A DNA stretch of 64,000 bases from Pseudomonadota bacterium (GCA_030684775.1 JAUXXW010000083.1:1-64000); one strand, 5' to 3'; numbered from the stretch's first letter, positions 1-9,366 are shown. Translations and numbers: made by a program. The notes: generated from the sequence alone by a model not told the origin.

Positions 1-2
1 CC

Positions 3-79
3 CGTAGGGTGGATAAGCGATAGCGCATCCACCATCACCGCTGCCATTGGTGGATGCGCTATCGCTTATCCACCCTACG
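3..79. repeat. Family A palindromic repeat, variant stem
   Basis: Two inverted arms begin and end with CGTAGG/CCTACG. Each arm folds by itself: GGTGGAT pairs with ATCCACC around the loop AAGCGATAGCGC. The architecture matches the copies at 13132, 15182, 31123, 34423, 39505 and 62703, but the stem bases differ and stay paired. Confidence 0.85.
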
Positions 80-80
80 A

Positions 81-111
81 AATCAACAGGTTGCGTGGAG
101 TTTCTTAAGAG
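81..111. repeat. Short dispersed repeat also found before xerD
   Basis: This 31-base segment recurs at 38425-38455 with three mismatches; both share CAGGTTGCGTGG and GTTTCTT. Both copies lie just downstream of a palindromic repeat. Apart from this and an imperfect inverted repeat around 115-165 (GGCGTAACC against GGTTACGCC), nothing recognisable is seen between 80 and the glyQ start. Confidence 0.6.
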
Positions 112-316
112 TGCGGCGTAACCGGACAATCCACCGCCGCAAGTCGGGTTACGCCTACAAAAAAACGTCGGCTAACCTGACCTACGCTGACTACGCTAAT
201 TCGGGCCGCCGCTGAATCCTTGTCTGTATCGGCAAATTCCCGACAGGCGACGGGCCGGGCGCTGGGGAAGCAATCACGGGTAAAATCGCCCCCCTTTTCG
301 CAACGGCTACACCAAC

Positions 317-1234
317 ATGCCCGCTTTCCAGGACATCATCCTCACCCTCCAGCGTTTCTGGGGGGAACAGGGCTGCACCCTGCTGCAACCCTACGACCTC
401 GAAGTCGGCGCCGGCACCAGCCATACCGCTACTTTCCTGCGCTCGCTCGGCCCGGAACCCTGGAAAGCCGCCTATGTGCAGCCTTCGCGCCGGCCCAAGG
501 ACGGCCGCTTCGGCGAGAACCCCAACCGTTTGCAGCATTACTACCAGTTCCAGGTGGTGCTCAAACCCGCCCCGGAAAACATCCTGGAGCTGTATCTCGG
601 CTCCCTCGAAGCCCTCGGCTTCGACCTGAAGCAGAACGACATCCGCTTCGTCGAGGACGACTGGGAAAACCCCACTCTCGGCGCCTGGGGCCTGGGTTGG
701 GAGGTCTGGCTGAACGGCATGGAAGTCACCCAGTTCACCTATTTCCAGCAGGTCGGCGGCATCAACTGCAAGCCGATCACCGGCGAAATCACTTACGGCC
801 TGGAGCGCCTGGCCATGTATCTGCAAGGCGTGGACAACGTGTTCGATCTGGAATATTCGCCCGGCGTCAGCTACGGCGACGTGTTCCACCAGAACGAGGT
901 GGAGCAGTCCACTTACAACTTCGAGCACAGCGACGTCGAATTCCTGCTCACCGCCTTCAACGCCCACGAGAAACAGGCGAAACACCTGATGGAAAGCCAA
1001 CTGGCCCTGCCGGGCTATGAACAGGTGCTGAAAGCCGCCCACACCTTCAACCTGCTCGACGCGCGCGGCGCCATCTCGGTGACCGAACGCGCCGCCTATA
1101 TCGGCCGCATCCGCAACCTGGCGCGCAGCGTCGCGCAGAGCTATCTGGAATCCCGCGCCCGCCTCGGCTTCCCGATGGCGCCCAAGCCCTGGGCCGAGGA
1201 AGTGCTGGCACAGATCGAAAAGAAGGCGGCATGA
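317..1234 (+). CDS. glyQ: Glycyl-tRNA synthetase alpha subunit
   Basis: This is the catalytic alpha subunit of the bacterial alpha2beta2 glycyl-tRNA synthetase, which activates glycine with ATP and charges tRNA-Gly in the cytoplasm. The 305-residue product has the usual family length and the hallmark N-terminus ([17 protein letters not shown]), followed by [16 protein letters not shown] and the [19 protein letters not shown] segment. The ATG start gives the canonical N-terminus. Its stop overlaps the start of the next gene by ATGA. The beta subunit is normally the immediate neighbour, but here an unrelated gene at 1231-2457 sits between them. No promoter boxes could be assigned upstream. Confidence 0.98.
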   Translation: MPAFQDIILTLQRFWGEQGCTLLQPYDLEVGAGTSHTATFLRSLGPEPWKAAYVQPSRRPKDGRFGENPNRLQHYYQFQVVLKPAPENILELYLGSLEALGFDLKQNDIRFVEDDWENPTLGAWGLGWEVWLNGMEVTQFTYFQQVGGINCKPITGEITYGLERLAMYLQGVDNVFDLEYSPGVSYGDVFHQNEVEQSTYNFEHSDVEFLLTAFNAHEKQAKHLMESQLALPGYEQVLKAAHTFNLLDARGAISVTERAAYIGRIRNLARSVAQSYLESRARLGFPMAPKPWAEEVLAQIEKKAA

Positions 1235-2457
1235 ACGCAAGTAACGAAATTGCCATCAATTGGGATCGCTTTGATTGGCAGGCATTCCAGAAGGTGCAAT
1301 CCATCCTGTTCAATTTGGTGGAGAAACAAGGGTATCGGGATATTCGACTGGATTTTTCCAACCTGAAACTGGCTTTCCCGAATGGTTTTGTGCCGTTAAT
1401 CGTATTGGCTGAGCGATATAGGCAATTGTCTGCCGTGGATTTTGATGTCATGTTGCCCAATGACGATTTATGCCGCAATTACATCGTGGACTCAAATTAC
1501 GCGGCATGCCTGTGCCCTGATGCGGGGCACCCGATAACAGACAAACCCAATGCATTGCATCGTTTTTCCGATGACGCCAGTCTGAACGAGCTGATCAACA
1601 GCCAGATTCATCAAATATTGGAACGCGCCACCTATGCGCAGGGTGTGTTGCAGTCATTCGAGTGGGCATTGAATGAAGTGGCGGGCAATGTATTGGTCCA
1701 CGCCGGTGTCGATCACGGCTGGATGCAGGTTGTGGTCCACCCAAATACACAACATATGGCGATTGTGGTTGCGGATGGGGGGGTCGGCATACCGACCGCC
1801 ATACGTGAAGCCTTTCCATCACAAGTAATGGACGAAGATGCCATTGCCCATGCCCTCAAGGAAGGCATTACCTCCCGCCCCGATTTCGGCCAGGGGAAAG
1901 GGCTGACCGGTACCTTGCAGATCGTCAAAATCCACCAGGGCGGGCGGCTGTCGATTCATTCCCTGAAAGGCCGGGTGGAGTGGAAGAACGACCGCCTTGA
2001 TATAAAAGGTGACTTCCCCCCATTTCCTGGAACGTTTGTGGACATCCAACTCAATACCGCTGTACCGATAGAAATCGAGCGGGCTTTGTGGGGTGATGTG
2101 CCGGCATATCCCTTCAACGATGCACTTTACGGAAAAGATACAGCCGTTGGTGTGATGCGCATGAAATTGGCCGACGAAGCGGTGGGATTCGGCAATCGGC
2201 TCACTGGATTGAAAATACGCAACAAGATTGAAAATCTCCTGGCAGCCGCGCCCAATGACGTCCTGGAGATTGATTTCACCGGTGTGGACTTGATGGCTTC
2301 GTCTTTCGCTGATGAAGTATTCGGCAAGCTGGCGTTGGTGCTTGGTTTTGTCGGTTTTGGCTCCCGTATCCGCTTCGTCAATATCAACCGGTTCTGCCGT
2401 GGCATCCTCGATGATGTCGTCCAGTCCAGAATCATTCAGTCACACGCAAAAAAATGA
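1231..2457 (+). CDS. HATPase plus STAS-like (DUF4325-type) regulatory protein inserted in the glyQS operon
   Basis: This 408-residue protein shows three parts. Residues 1-110 resemble a STAS-like or anti-sigma-antagonist fold. Residues about 140-240 form a GHKL ATPase, with the N box in [14 protein letters not shown], the G1 motif VADGGVGIP and the glycine-rich lid GQGKGLTG. Residues about 305-400 form a second STAS-like segment of the DUF4325 type ([20 protein letters not shown]). Such ATPase/STAS proteins usually act as switch kinases or partner-binding regulators; the substrate here is unknown. The gene is ATGA-overlapped with both glyQ and glyS, so it is probably co-translated with them. 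It looks more A/T-rich than its neighbours, which suggests recent acquisition. Confidence 0.75.
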   Translation: MNASNEIAINWDRFDWQAFQKVQSILFNLVEKQGYRDIRLDFSNLKLAFPNGFVPLIVLAERYRQLSAVDFDVMLPNDDLCRNYIVDSNYAACLCPDAGHPITDKPNALHRFSDDASLNELINSQIHQILERATYAQGVLQSFEWALNEVAGNVLVHAGVDHGWMQVVVHPNTQHMAIVVADGGVGIPTAIREAFPSQVMDEDAIAHALKEGITSRPDFGQGKGLTGTLQIVKIHQGGRLSIHSLKGRVEWKNDRLDIKGDFPPFPGTFVDIQLNTAVPIEIERALWGDVPAYPFNDALYGKDTAVGVMRMKLADEAVGFGNRLTGLKIRNKIENLLAAAPNDVLEIDFTGVDLMASSFADEVFGKLALVLGFVGFGSRIRFVNINRFCRGILDDVVQSRIIQSHAKK

Positions 2458-4556
2458 CCACATCAAATTCCCTGCTCGTTGAGCTGTTCGTGGAAGAACT
2501 GCCGCCCAAGGCATTGAAGAAACTGGGCGACGCCTTCGCCACTACCCTGGCCGATAGCCTCAAGGCGCAGGGCTTGGCCGGCGCCGACAGCGTTGTCACT
2601 CCCTATGCCTCGCCGCGCCGTCTCGCCGCGCACGTCACCAATGTCGTGGCGCGGGCCGCCGACAAGCCGGTGTCGCACAAACTCATGCCGGTCGGCGTGG
2701 CGCTCACGGCCGATGGTCAGGCCACGCCGGCACTGCTGAAAAGGCTGGGTGCGATGGGGCTGGATGCTTCGGCCGTGGCGCAACTCAGGCGAATGCCTGA
2801 CGGCAAGACCGAGGCCTTGTTCCATGACAGCATCGCCAGCGGCGCGCCGCTCGCCGACGGCCTGCAGAAGGCCCTGGACGAGGCGCTGGCCAAACTGCCC
2901 ATCCCCAAGGTCATGACCTACCAGTTGGCGGACGGCTGGACCTCGGTCAACTTCGTGCGTCCCGCGCATGGCCTGGTGGCCCTGCATGGCGACGAAGTCG
3001 TCGCGATTTCCACCCTCGGCCTCAACGCCGGGCGCGAAACCCGGGGCCACCGCTTCGAGGCCGCCGTCGATCCGGTGTCGATCAAGGACGCCGACAGCTA
3101 TGCCGTGCAGATGCAAGAAGAGGGCGCGGTCATCGCCAGCTTCACCGAGCGCCGTGCCGAGATCGCGCGCCAGTTGCAGGCGGCAGCGGAGAAGGCCGGA
3201 GGCAAGCCGATCGAGGACGACGCTCTGCTGGACGAAGTCACCGCCCTGGTCGAGCGTCCCAACGTGCTGCTGTGCCAGTTCGAGGCGGAATATCTGGACG
3301 TGCCGCAGGAATGCCTGATTCTCACCATGAAGGCCAACCAGAAGTATTTCCCGCTGCTGGATGCCGCCGGAAAGCTCACCAACCAGTTCCTGATCGTCTC
3401 CAACATCAGCCCGGCCGACCCGTCCCAGGTGATCGGTGGCAACGAGCGGGTGGTGCGCCCGCGCCTGGCCGACGCCAAGTTCTTTTACGACCAGGATCGC
3501 AAGAAGACGCTCGCGTCCCGCGTCGAGGCGCTGGACAAGGTGGTCTATCACAACAAGCTGGGCAGCCAGGGCGCGCGCAGCCAGAAGGTGCAACTGATCG
3601 CCGCCGCCATCGCCTCGCTGCGGGGCGGCAAGGATCTGGAGGCTCATGCCACCCTGGCGGCATCGCTGGCCAAGACCGACCTGCTCACCGACATGGTCGG
3701 CGAATTCCCCGAGTTGCAGGGCATCATGGGGCGTTATTACGCGCTCAATGACGGCCTCTCCAGCGAGGTGGCCGATGCCATCGAGGATCACTACAAGCCG
3801 CGTTTCGCCGGCGATGAACTGCCGCGCAACGAGGTCGGCCTGTGCGTCGCCCTGGCCGACAAACTGGAAACCCTGGTCGGCTTGTTCGGCATCGGCCAGG
3901 TGCCGACCGGGGACAAGGACCCGTTCGCGCTGCGCCGCCATGCGCTCGGCGTCATCCGCATCCTGATGGAACGCGATCTGCCGCTGCATTTGGACGCCTT
4001 GCTGGCCGTGGCGGCCGGCGTACGCGGATTTCCGGAAGCGGTGGCCGTTCAGGTCGGCGCCTTCATGTTCGAGCGGCTCTCCGGCTTGCTTCGGGAGCAG
4101 GGCTACACGGCGCAGGAAGTGGACGCGGTGGTGTCGCAGCGCCCGCAACGCCTGGGCGACATCCCCAAGCGCCTCGCCGCCGTGCGCGAATTCGCCGCAC
4201 TGCCCGAAGCCGAGAGCCTGGCCGCCGCCAACAAGCGGGTGGGCAACATCCTGAAGAAGGTCGAAGGCACGGTGGAGCCGGTGACCAACCCCTACCTGCT
4301 CCAGGAAGCGGCGGAGATCGCGCTCAATGCCGCCCTGGCCGAAGTCGAGCCGGTCGCTGACGCAGCCTTCGATTCGGGGGATTACGCCGCTTCCCTGAAA
4401 TCCCTGGCCGCCCTGAAAGCCCCGGTCGATGATTTCTTCGATGGCGTGATGGTGAATGTGGAAGACGTCAATTTGAGAAACAACCGCCTTGGCCTGCTGG
4501 CGCGCCTGCACCGGGCGATGAACCGGGTGGCGGATTTGTCGCGGTTGGCGGCGTGA
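2454..4556 (+). CDS. glyS: Glycyl-tRNA synthetase beta subunit
   Basis: This is the tRNA-binding beta subunit that completes the alpha2beta2 glycyl-tRNA synthetase with GlyQ. The product is 700 residues, normal for the family, and begins with the diagnostic LLVELFVEELPPKALKKLG. It contains the conserved TMKANQKYFPLLD and LSDMVGEFPELQG-like (here TDMVGEFPELQGIMGRYYA) segments, and a C-terminal DALR-type region (ADAAFDSGDYAASLKSLAAL, FFDGVMVNVED). The ATG overlaps the TGA of the inserted ATPase-STAS gene. The next gene begins 10 bases downstream, so transcription probably continues. Confidence 0.98.
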   Translation: MTTSNSLLVELFVEELPPKALKKLGDAFATTLADSLKAQGLAGADSVVTPYASPRRLAAHVTNVVARAADKPVSHKLMPVGVALTADGQATPALLKRLGAMGLDASAVAQLRRMPDGKTEALFHDSIASGAPLADGLQKALDEALAKLPIPKVMTYQLADGWTSVNFVRPAHGLVALHGDEVVAISTLGLNAGRETRGHRFEAAVDPVSIKDADSYAVQMQEEGAVIASFTERRAEIARQLQAAAEKAGGKPIEDDALLDEVTALVERPNVLLCQFEAEYLDVPQECLILTMKANQKYFPLLDAAGKLTNQFLIVSNISPADPSQVIGGNERVVRPRLADAKFFYDQDRKKTLASRVEALDKVVYHNKLGSQGARSQKVQLIAAAIASLRGGKDLEAHATLAASLAKTDLLTDMVGEFPELQGIMGRYYALNDGLSSEVADAIEDHYKPRFAGDELPRNEVGLCVALADKLETLVGLFGIGQVPTGDKDPFALRRHALGVIRILMERDLPLHLDALLAVAAGVRGFPEAVAVQVGAFMFERLSGLLREQGYTAQEVDAVVSQRPQRLGDIPKRLAAVREFAALPEAESLAAANKRVGNILKKVEGTVEPVTNPYLLQEAAEIALNAALAEVEPVADAAFDSGDYAASLKSLAALKAPVDDFFDGVMVNVEDVNLRNNRLGLLARLHRAMNRVADLSRLAA

Positions 4557-4566
4557 TTGCCGAAAA

Positions 4567-4803
4567 TTGAAATACACACAATATTTTCTCTCCACACGCC
4601 AACGAGCTGATCGTGACTCGATCCAGGAGTCATGGATCGAGTGCGCGGTGAACTGTCGTGACCATGAATATGTCCAGACGGACGGCCGAATTCGTAGGTG
4701 GGTACAGGTGCCAGAGCAAGAGGGGAAGTGGTTGAGAGTTGTGCTACTTTCCGATGGCGAAACAGTGCACAACGCGTTTTTTGATCGGAGATTCAAGCCA
4801 TGA
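4567..4803 (+). CDS. DUF4258-like putative toxin of a toxin-antitoxin pair
   Basis: This 78-residue protein starts with TTG directly after glyS. Its basic, beta-rich sequence (RQRADRDSIQESWIECAV, then VVLLSDGETVHNAFFDRRF) resembles DUF4258-family proteins, which have a RelE/BrnT-like size and are often paired with a DUF2283 partner. That is exactly the arrangement here, with a 4-base ATGA overlap into the DUF2283 gene. A ribonuclease or toxin role is inferred from family pairing only; no catalytic residues can be assigned with certainty. The TTG start is the only one that fits the full domain. Confidence 0.65.
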   Translation: MKYTQYFLSTRQRADRDSIQESWIECAVNCRDHEYVQTDGRIRRWVQVPEQEGKWLRVVLLSDGETVHNAFFDRRFKP

Positions 4804-5000
4804 AGATCAAATATTTCACCGATACCGACACGCTCTACATCGAGCTGCGTCCCGCGGACATCACGGACACTCGCGATCTCGACGAGGATACGTTGCTCGA
4901 CCTCGATGCCTCCGGACAGGTTTGCGCCATCACCCTGGAACACGCCTCGGCGCGCGCACGGATTCCCGAGTTTTCCTATGAACTGGTGGCCGCCGCATGA
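4800..5000 (+). CDS. DUF2283 family protein, putative antitoxin
   Basis: This 66-residue protein carries the DUF2283 signature: MKIKYFTDTDTLYIELRP at the start, then DLDEDTLLDLDASGQVCAITLEHAS. DUF2283 proteins are small and commonly encoded next to DUF4258 genes, and are taken as the antitoxin side. It overlaps the upstream gene (ATGA at 4800) and the downstream gmhB (ATGA at 4997). The pair is therefore stitched into the glyS-gmhB junction with translational coupling on both sides. The acidic character of the second half fits an antitoxin. Confidence 0.75.
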   Translation: MKIKYFTDTDTLYIELRPADITDTRDLDEDTLLDLDASGQVCAITLEHASARARIPEFSYELVAAA

Positions 5001-5539
5001 AACTCGTCATCCTCGACCGCGACGGCGTCATCAATTTCGACTCCGACCAGTTCATCAAGAGTCCGCAGGAGTGGTTGCCGATTCCTGGCAGCCTGGAGGC
5101 CATTGCGCGCCTGTGCCAGGCGGGTTATCGCGTGGTGGTGGCGTCGAATCAATCCGGGGTCGGGCGCGGCCTGTTCGACATGTCCACGCTCAACGCCATC
5201 CACGCCAAGATGCACAAGCTGGTGGCTCAGGCCGGCGGGCGCATCGACGCGGTGTTTTTCTGCCCACATGCGGCGGATTCGCGCTGCACCTGCCGCAAGC
5301 CCAAGCCGGGCCTGTTCCAGGAAATTTCCGCGCGCGTGCGGCGTGACCTGCGTGGCGTGCCGGCCATCGGCGATTCCCTGCGCGATCTGCAAGCGGCGCT
5401 GGAGGTGGGCGCGCGGCCGATGCTGGTGAAAACCGGCAAGGGCCTGCGCACCCTGGAAGGCGGCCAGATGCCGGAAGGCACGCCGGTCTACGAAGATCTC
5501 GCCGACGCCGTGCAGGCGATCCTGGCTGAGGCGGCTTGA
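4997..5539 (+). CDS. gmhB: D-glycero-beta-D-manno-heptose-1,7-bisphosphate 7-phosphatase
   Basis: This HAD-superfamily phosphatase acts in LPS core ADP-heptose synthesis, removing the C7 phosphate from heptose bisphosphate. The 180-residue product has motif I DRDGVIN (residues about 7-13), motif II in VVASNQSGVGRG, the GmhB zinc-binding loop CPHAADSRCTCRKPKPG, and motif IV in PAIGDSLRDLQAA. Length is typical for GmhB. In betaproteobacteria gmhB normally follows glyS and precedes an acyltransferase, and that order holds here apart from the DUF4258/DUF2283 insertion. Confidence 0.93.
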   Translation: MKLVILDRDGVINFDSDQFIKSPQEWLPIPGSLEAIARLCQAGYRVVVASNQSGVGRGLFDMSTLNAIHAKMHKLVAQAGGRIDAVFFCPHAADSRCTCRKPKPGLFQEISARVRRDLRGVPAIGDSLRDLQAALEVGARPMLVKTGKGLRTLEGGQMPEGTPVYEDLADAVQAILAEAA

Positions 5540-5569
5540 TTCCTGGCGTTCGGGATGCGTTCACCCTGC

Positions 5570-5626
5570 TGTAGCGCCGGCATCCTTGCCGGCGTCTTTT
5601 AACTCCTCCGTCAACGCCGGCACTAC
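5570..5626. repeat. Family B repeat (GCCGGC arms), right arm degraded
   Basis: The left arm is TGTAGCGCCGGCATCCTTGC followed by CGGCGTCTTTT; the right arm is a decayed copy ending ACGCCGGCACTACC. Related copies are at 10181, 14958, 33841 and 38322. It sits between gmhB and plsC and ends just before the plsC ATG. Confidence 0.7.
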
Positions 5627-5630
5627 CAAC

Positions 5631-6332
5631 ATGCTCTTCATTCGCTCCCTCCTGTTCTTCCTGATTAAAACGGTGCTGACCATCCCCTTCAGCCTGCTGA
5701 TCCTGCTTGCCGCCCCGGTACCGGCGTTGCCGCGCTATCGCTTCATCACGCTCTGGGGCCGGGTGGTGATCTGGCTGGCGGGCTGGGTGGTCGGTATCCG
5801 TTTCCGCGTCGAAGGCCGGGAAAATCTGCCGCAAGAACCGGCCGTGGTGCTGGCCAAGCACCAGTCCGCCTGGGAGACCATCGCCTTCCAGCAAATCTTC
5901 CCGCCGCTGTCTTTCGTCTTGAAAAAGAACCTGTTGCGCATCCCCTTCTTCGGCTGGGGCCTGGCGCTGTTTTCACCTATCGCCATTGACCGGGGCGCCG
6001 GGCGCGAGGCCTTGAAACAACTGGAAGCACAGGGACGTGAGCGCCTCAACACCGGCTTCTGGGTGCTGGTGTTCCCGGAAGGCACGCGTGTGGGGGTGGG
6101 CGAGAAAGGTGATTACCAGATCGGCGGTGCCTGGCTGGCGGCCAAATGCGGCGTGCCGGTGGTGCCGGTGGCGCACAACGCCGGTCGTTGCTGGCCGAAG
6201 AATGCCTTCATCAAGCGGCCGGGCATCATCACCGTGGTGATCGGCCCCGCCATTCCGACCCAGGGGCGCAAACCGGCTCAGGTTCTGGCGGAAACCGAAG
6301 CCTGGATCGAAGCGGCCATGCAGCGTCTTTGA
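5631..6332 (+). CDS. plsC: 1-acyl-sn-glycerol-3-phosphate acyltransferase (PlsC family)
   Basis: This membrane-bound acyltransferase transfers an acyl chain to lysophosphatidic acid in phospholipid synthesis. The 233-residue product begins with a hydrophobic anchor (FIRSLLFFLIKTVLTIPF). It carries the LPLAT motif HQSAWE (an HX4E form of HX4D) at about residue 78, and the FPEGTR block at about residue 147. An in-frame TTG at 5586 lies inside the upstream repeat and would add repeat-encoded residues, so the ATG at 5631 is preferred. Family synteny after gmhB supports the call. Which acyl acceptor is used cannot be read from sequence. Confidence 0.88.
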   Translation: MLFIRSLLFFLIKTVLTIPFSLLILLAAPVPALPRYRFITLWGRVVIWLAGWVVGIRFRVEGRENLPQEPAVVLAKHQSAWETIAFQQIFPPLSFVLKKNLLRIPFFGWGLALFSPIAIDRGAGREALKQLEAQGRERLNTGFWVLVFPEGTRVGVGEKGDYQIGGAWLAAKCGVPVVPVAHNAGRCWPKNAFIKRPGIITVVIGPAIPTQGRKPAQVLAETEAWIEAAMQRL

Positions 6333-6411
6333 ACCGGGCTTGTTGCGGCGCGCGGAACACCGTCTGCAATCTGAATCGGGCGGGGTAACATTCCCTCCGG
6401 ATACCGATGTC

Positions 6412-7248
6412 ATGAATAGCCCCGATTCCTTCCTCCCTCCCCGCATAGATCCCTGGCCCGCGCGCCTCGATCTGTTGCAGAGCGCCACTGGCCTTGTCCT
6501 TGGCCTGTTCATGTGGCTGCACATGCTGTTCGTTTCATCCATTCTGCTGGGCAACGATGCCATGTGGACCGTGGCGCGCTTTTTCGAAGGCTATTTCTTC
6601 TTCGGCTACCCCTTGCCCTGGCTGGTTTCCGCCTTCGTGGCGATGATTTTCGCCTTGTTCGTGACCCATGCCTGGCTGGCGCTGCGCAAGTTCCCCACCC
6701 ACTGGCGTCAACACATGGCCTACATGCGGCACATGCGCGCCATGCGCCATGAAGACACCTTCCTCTGGTTCGTCCAGGTTCTCACCGGCTTCGCCATGTT
6801 CTTCCTGGCGCCGGTGCATCTTTATCTGATGCTGACCCACCCGGAACTGATCGGCCCCTATGAATCCGCCGACCGGGTCTGGAGCGGGCGCATGTGGCCG
6901 CTCTATCTGGTGTTGCTGTTCCTGGTGGAACTGCATGGCGGCATCGGCCTGTATCGCCTGGCGGTGAAATGGGGCGACTTCAAGGATGCCGTCGCTTCGC
7001 GGCGCAAGCTGAAACGCCTGAAATGGGGCTTGACGGTGTTCTTCCTGGTGCTCGGCCTCGCCACCCTGGCGGCTTACATGAAGCTGGGGATGGAACACGC
7101 TCCGAATGCCGGAGAGCGCTACCAGCCGGCGGTGTCTTTTCTCCCCCCTTTGTCAAAGGGGGGCGGGGGGGGATTTCTCGCCCGAGCTTCCGTGCCACCT
7201 TCGCAAATCCCCCCTAACCCCCCTTTGGCAAAGGGGGGAATGGCATGA
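6412..7248 (+). CDS. frdC: Fumarate reductase diheme cytochrome b subunit, Wolinella type
   Basis: This is the membrane anchor of a quinol:fumarate reductase, with five predicted transmembrane helices. Candidate heme ligands are H37, H86, H136 and H175. Their spacing (49, 50, 39) equals that of the four axial histidines of Wolinella succinogenes FrdC (44, 93, 143, 182). E59 and E173 fall where Wolinella Glu66 (menaquinol site) and Glu180 (E-pathway) lie. ATG 6412 is preferred over an upstream in-frame TTG. The last roughly 35 residues (from about FLPPLSKGG) are encoded by a family C repeat, so the native C-terminus has been replaced or extended. The stop overlaps frdA by ATGA. Confidence 0.9.
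   Translation: MNSPDSFLPPRIDPWPARLDLLQSATGLVLGLFMWLHMLFVSSILLGNDAMWTVARFFEGYFFFGYPLPWLVSAFVAMIFALFVTHAWLALRKFPTHWRQHMAYMRHMRAMRHEDTFLWFVQVLTGFAMFFLAPVHLYLMLTHPELIGPYESADRVWSGRMWPLYLVLLFLVELHGGIGLYRLAVKWGDFKDAVASRRKLKRLKWGLTVFFLVLGLATLAAYMKLGMEHAPNAGERYQPAVSFLPPLSKGGGGGFLARASVPPSQIPPNPPLAKGGMA
7138..7243. repeat. Family C repeat (CCCCCTTT/AAAGGGGG), inside the 3' end of frdC
   Basis: Two copies of the core CCCCCCTTTG-N-CAAAGGGGGG with a GGGGGGATTT tail face each other across a short spacer. The frdC reading frame runs through the element and ends immediately after it. Related copies lie at 9240, 37193 and, as a fragment, 39393. Confidence 0.8.
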
Positions 7249-9215
7249 AGATCATCCACTCCGACGTGCTGGTGATCGGTGGCGGCCTTGCCGGCCAGCG
7301 GGTCGCCCTGGCGGCGAAGCGGCGCGGGCTGGAGCCTTCCATCCTTTCTCTGGTGCCGGCCAAGCGCTCGCATTCCGTCGCCGCCCAGGGCGGTATGCAG
7401 GCCAGCCTGGCGAATTGTTTCAAGGGCGAGGGTGACAACGAGGACGTGCATTTCGAGGACACCGTGCGTGGTTCCGACTGGGGCTGCGATCAACGGGTGG
7501 CGCGCATGTTCGCCCATGTCGCGCCCAAGGCGATCCGCGAACTGGCCGCCTGGGGCGTGGCCTGGAATCGGGTGCGGGCGGGGGATCATGAAGTGGTCAT
7601 CAACGGCCAGCGGGTGACCCTGACGGAACGCGAAGCCGCGCAGGGCCTGATTACCGCGCGCGACTTCGGCGGCACCCGCAAGTGGCGCACTTGCTACACC
7701 TCGGATGGCACCGGCCACGCCATGCTCTACACCCTCTCCGACCGGGTCATCGCCGAAGCCATTCCGGTACATGAGCGCCAGGAAGCGTTGGCCCTGATCC
7801 ACGACGGCCAGCGTTGCCATGGCGCGGTGGTGCGCGACCTCATCACCGGCGAACTCTCCGCCCACCTGGCGCGCGCCACGGTCATCGCCACCGGCGGTTA
7901 CGGCCGCATCTACGGCATTTCCACCAACGCCCTCATCAACGAAGGCATGGGCGCGGCGCTGGCTCTGGAAACCGGGGTGGCGCGCCTGGGCAACATGGAG
8001 GCGGTGCAGTTCCATCCCACCGCCATCGTTCCCACCGGCATTCTGGTGACCGAGGGCTGCCGTGGCGACGGCGGCGTTCTGCGCGATGTCGACGGCCACC
8101 GCTTCATGCCCGATTACGAGCCGGAAAAGAAAGACCTGGCTTCGCGTGATGTGGTCTCGCGCCGCATGGCCGAGCACATGCGGGCGGGGAAGGGCGTTTC
8201 CTCCCCCTATGGCGAGCACCTCTGGCTGGACATCACGCAACTGGGCGCCGCGCACATCGAGCGCAATCTGCGTGAGGTGAAAGACATCTGCCGTTACTTC
8301 CTCGGCATCGATCCGGCCAAGGACTTCATTCCGGTGCGCCCCACCCAGCATTACTCCATGGGCGGCGTGCGCACCGATTTCCGTGGCGAATCGCCCTGGC
8401 TTTCCGGCCTGTTCTCCTGCGGCGAGGCGGCCTGTTGGGACCTGCACGGTTTCAACCGTCTGGGTGGCAACTCGGTGGCGGAAACCGTGGTCGCGGGCAT
8501 GCTGGTGGGCGAATACGTCGCCGATTTCTGCCAGTCGCCGCATGGCGAGCTGGAGGTTTCCACCGCCCTGGCGCGCGACTTCGTCCAGCGCGAACAGCGC
8601 GGCCTGGAAGCGCTCATTACTCATCCTGGCCGGGAGAACGCCGTGGCCCTGCGCCGGCGTATGGAGCAGATCATGACCGACAAGGTCGGCTTGTTCCGCA
8701 ACGGCCCCGATCTGGAAAGCGCCGTGGCGGAACTGGCCGACCTGCTCGCGCGCAGCCGCGAAATCGCCGTCAGCGGCGGCCTCGACGCCAACCCCGAACT
8801 GGTGCTCGCCTACCGCCTGCCGCGCATGTTGAAAGTCGCGCTCACCGTGGCGATGGGCGCCTTGAACCGCACGGAAAGCCGGGGTGCGCACTTCCGCGAG
8901 GATCATCCCGCGCGCAATGACCGCGACTGGCTCAACCGCACCCTGGCCTGTTGGCGCGAAGGCGACGCCCTGCCGACCCTGGAATACGAGGAACTGGATG
9001 TGATGTCGATGGAACTGCCACCGGGTTTCCGTGGTTACGGCGCCAAAAACATCATCGACCATCCCGAAGCCGCCCCACGCCAGGCCGAAGTGGACGAAAT
9101 GCACGCCGCCAAGCAGGATCGTTATGCCGCCCAGTCCTATCTGATGTCGTTCAAGCAATTCCTGCCGCTGAAATACCGTGGCCGCAACGAGCGTCTGGAT
9201 GAACCGCTGCCATGA
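7245..9215 (+). CDS. frdA: Fumarate reductase flavoprotein subunit
   Basis: This is the catalytic flavoprotein of the succinate dehydrogenase/fumarate reductase family, interconverting fumarate and succinate with covalently bound FAD. The N-terminal Rossmann motif is [18 protein letters not shown]43 in [14 protein letters not shown] is the FAD-linking histidine and has the same number as in Wolinella FrdA. Active-site segments include [24 protein letters not shown] and [14 protein letters not shown]. The 656-residue length equals that of the Wolinella protein. It is coupled to frdC by ATGA. The frdC-A-B order with a single diheme anchor separates it from the four-subunit sdhCDAB type. Confidence 0.96.
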   Translation: MKIIHSDVLVIGGGLAGQRVALAAKRRGLEPSILSLVPAKRSHSVAAQGGMQASLANCFKGEGDNEDVHFEDTVRGSDWGCDQRVARMFAHVAPKAIRELAAWGVAWNRVRAGDHEVVINGQRVTLTEREAAQGLITARDFGGTRKWRTCYTSDGTGHAMLYTLSDRVIAEAIPVHERQEALALIHDGQRCHGAVVRDLITGELSAHLARATVIATGGYGRIYGISTNALINEGMGAALALETGVARLGNMEAVQFHPTAIVPTGILVTEGCRGDGGVLRDVDGHRFMPDYEPEKKDLASRDVVSRRMAEHMRAGKGVSSPYGEHLWLDITQLGAAHIERNLREVKDICRYFLGIDPAKDFIPVRPTQHYSMGGVRTDFRGESPWLSGLFSCGEAACWDLHGFNRLGGNSVAETVVAGMLVGEYVADFCQSPHGELEVSTALARDFVQREQRGLEALITHPGRENAVALRRRMEQIMTDKVGLFRNGPDLESAVAELADLLARSREIAVSGGLDANPELVLAYRLPRMLKVALTVAMGALNRTESRGAHFREDHPARNDRDWLNRTLACWREGDALPTLEYEELDVMSMELPPGFRGYGAKNIIDHPEAAPRQAEVDEMHAAKQDRYAAQSYLMSFKQFLPLKYRGRNERLDEPLP

Positions 9216-9237
9216 CCCTGCTCGCTTGCGGATACCC

Positions 9238-9366
9238 GGAATCCCCCCCAGCCCCCCTTTGGAAAAGGGGGGAGCCAGCGGTAACTCCGCTTCCCCCTGT
9301 GTCACAGAGGGAACGGGCGCCAATGCCACTCCCCCCTTTGGCAAAGGGGGGCCGGGGGGGATTTGA
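9238..9366. repeat. Family C repeat cluster between frdA and frdB
   Basis: Three palindromic units follow one another: CCCCCCTTTGGAAAAGGGGG, then TTCCCCCTGTG...CACAGAGGGAA, then CCCCCTTTGGCAAAGGGGGG with a GGGGGGATTTGAG tail. They fill most of the 178 bases between the two genes. The strong hairpins could affect frdB expression by mRNA processing or partial termination. Confidence 0.8.

Noticed and set aside
3-79. Palindromes considered as CRISPR repeats
   Set aside because: Copies are dispersed singly over the window, are themselves palindromic, and have no regular spacers or cas genes.
2463-4943. Long minus-strand open frame opposite glyS
   Set aside because: It mirrors glyS codon structure, has no recognisable domain and no start signal; it is a shadow of high-GC coding.
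5586-5630. TTG start giving a longer PlsC
   Set aside because: The extra residues are encoded by a family B repeat; ATG 5631 gives the usual N-terminal anchor.
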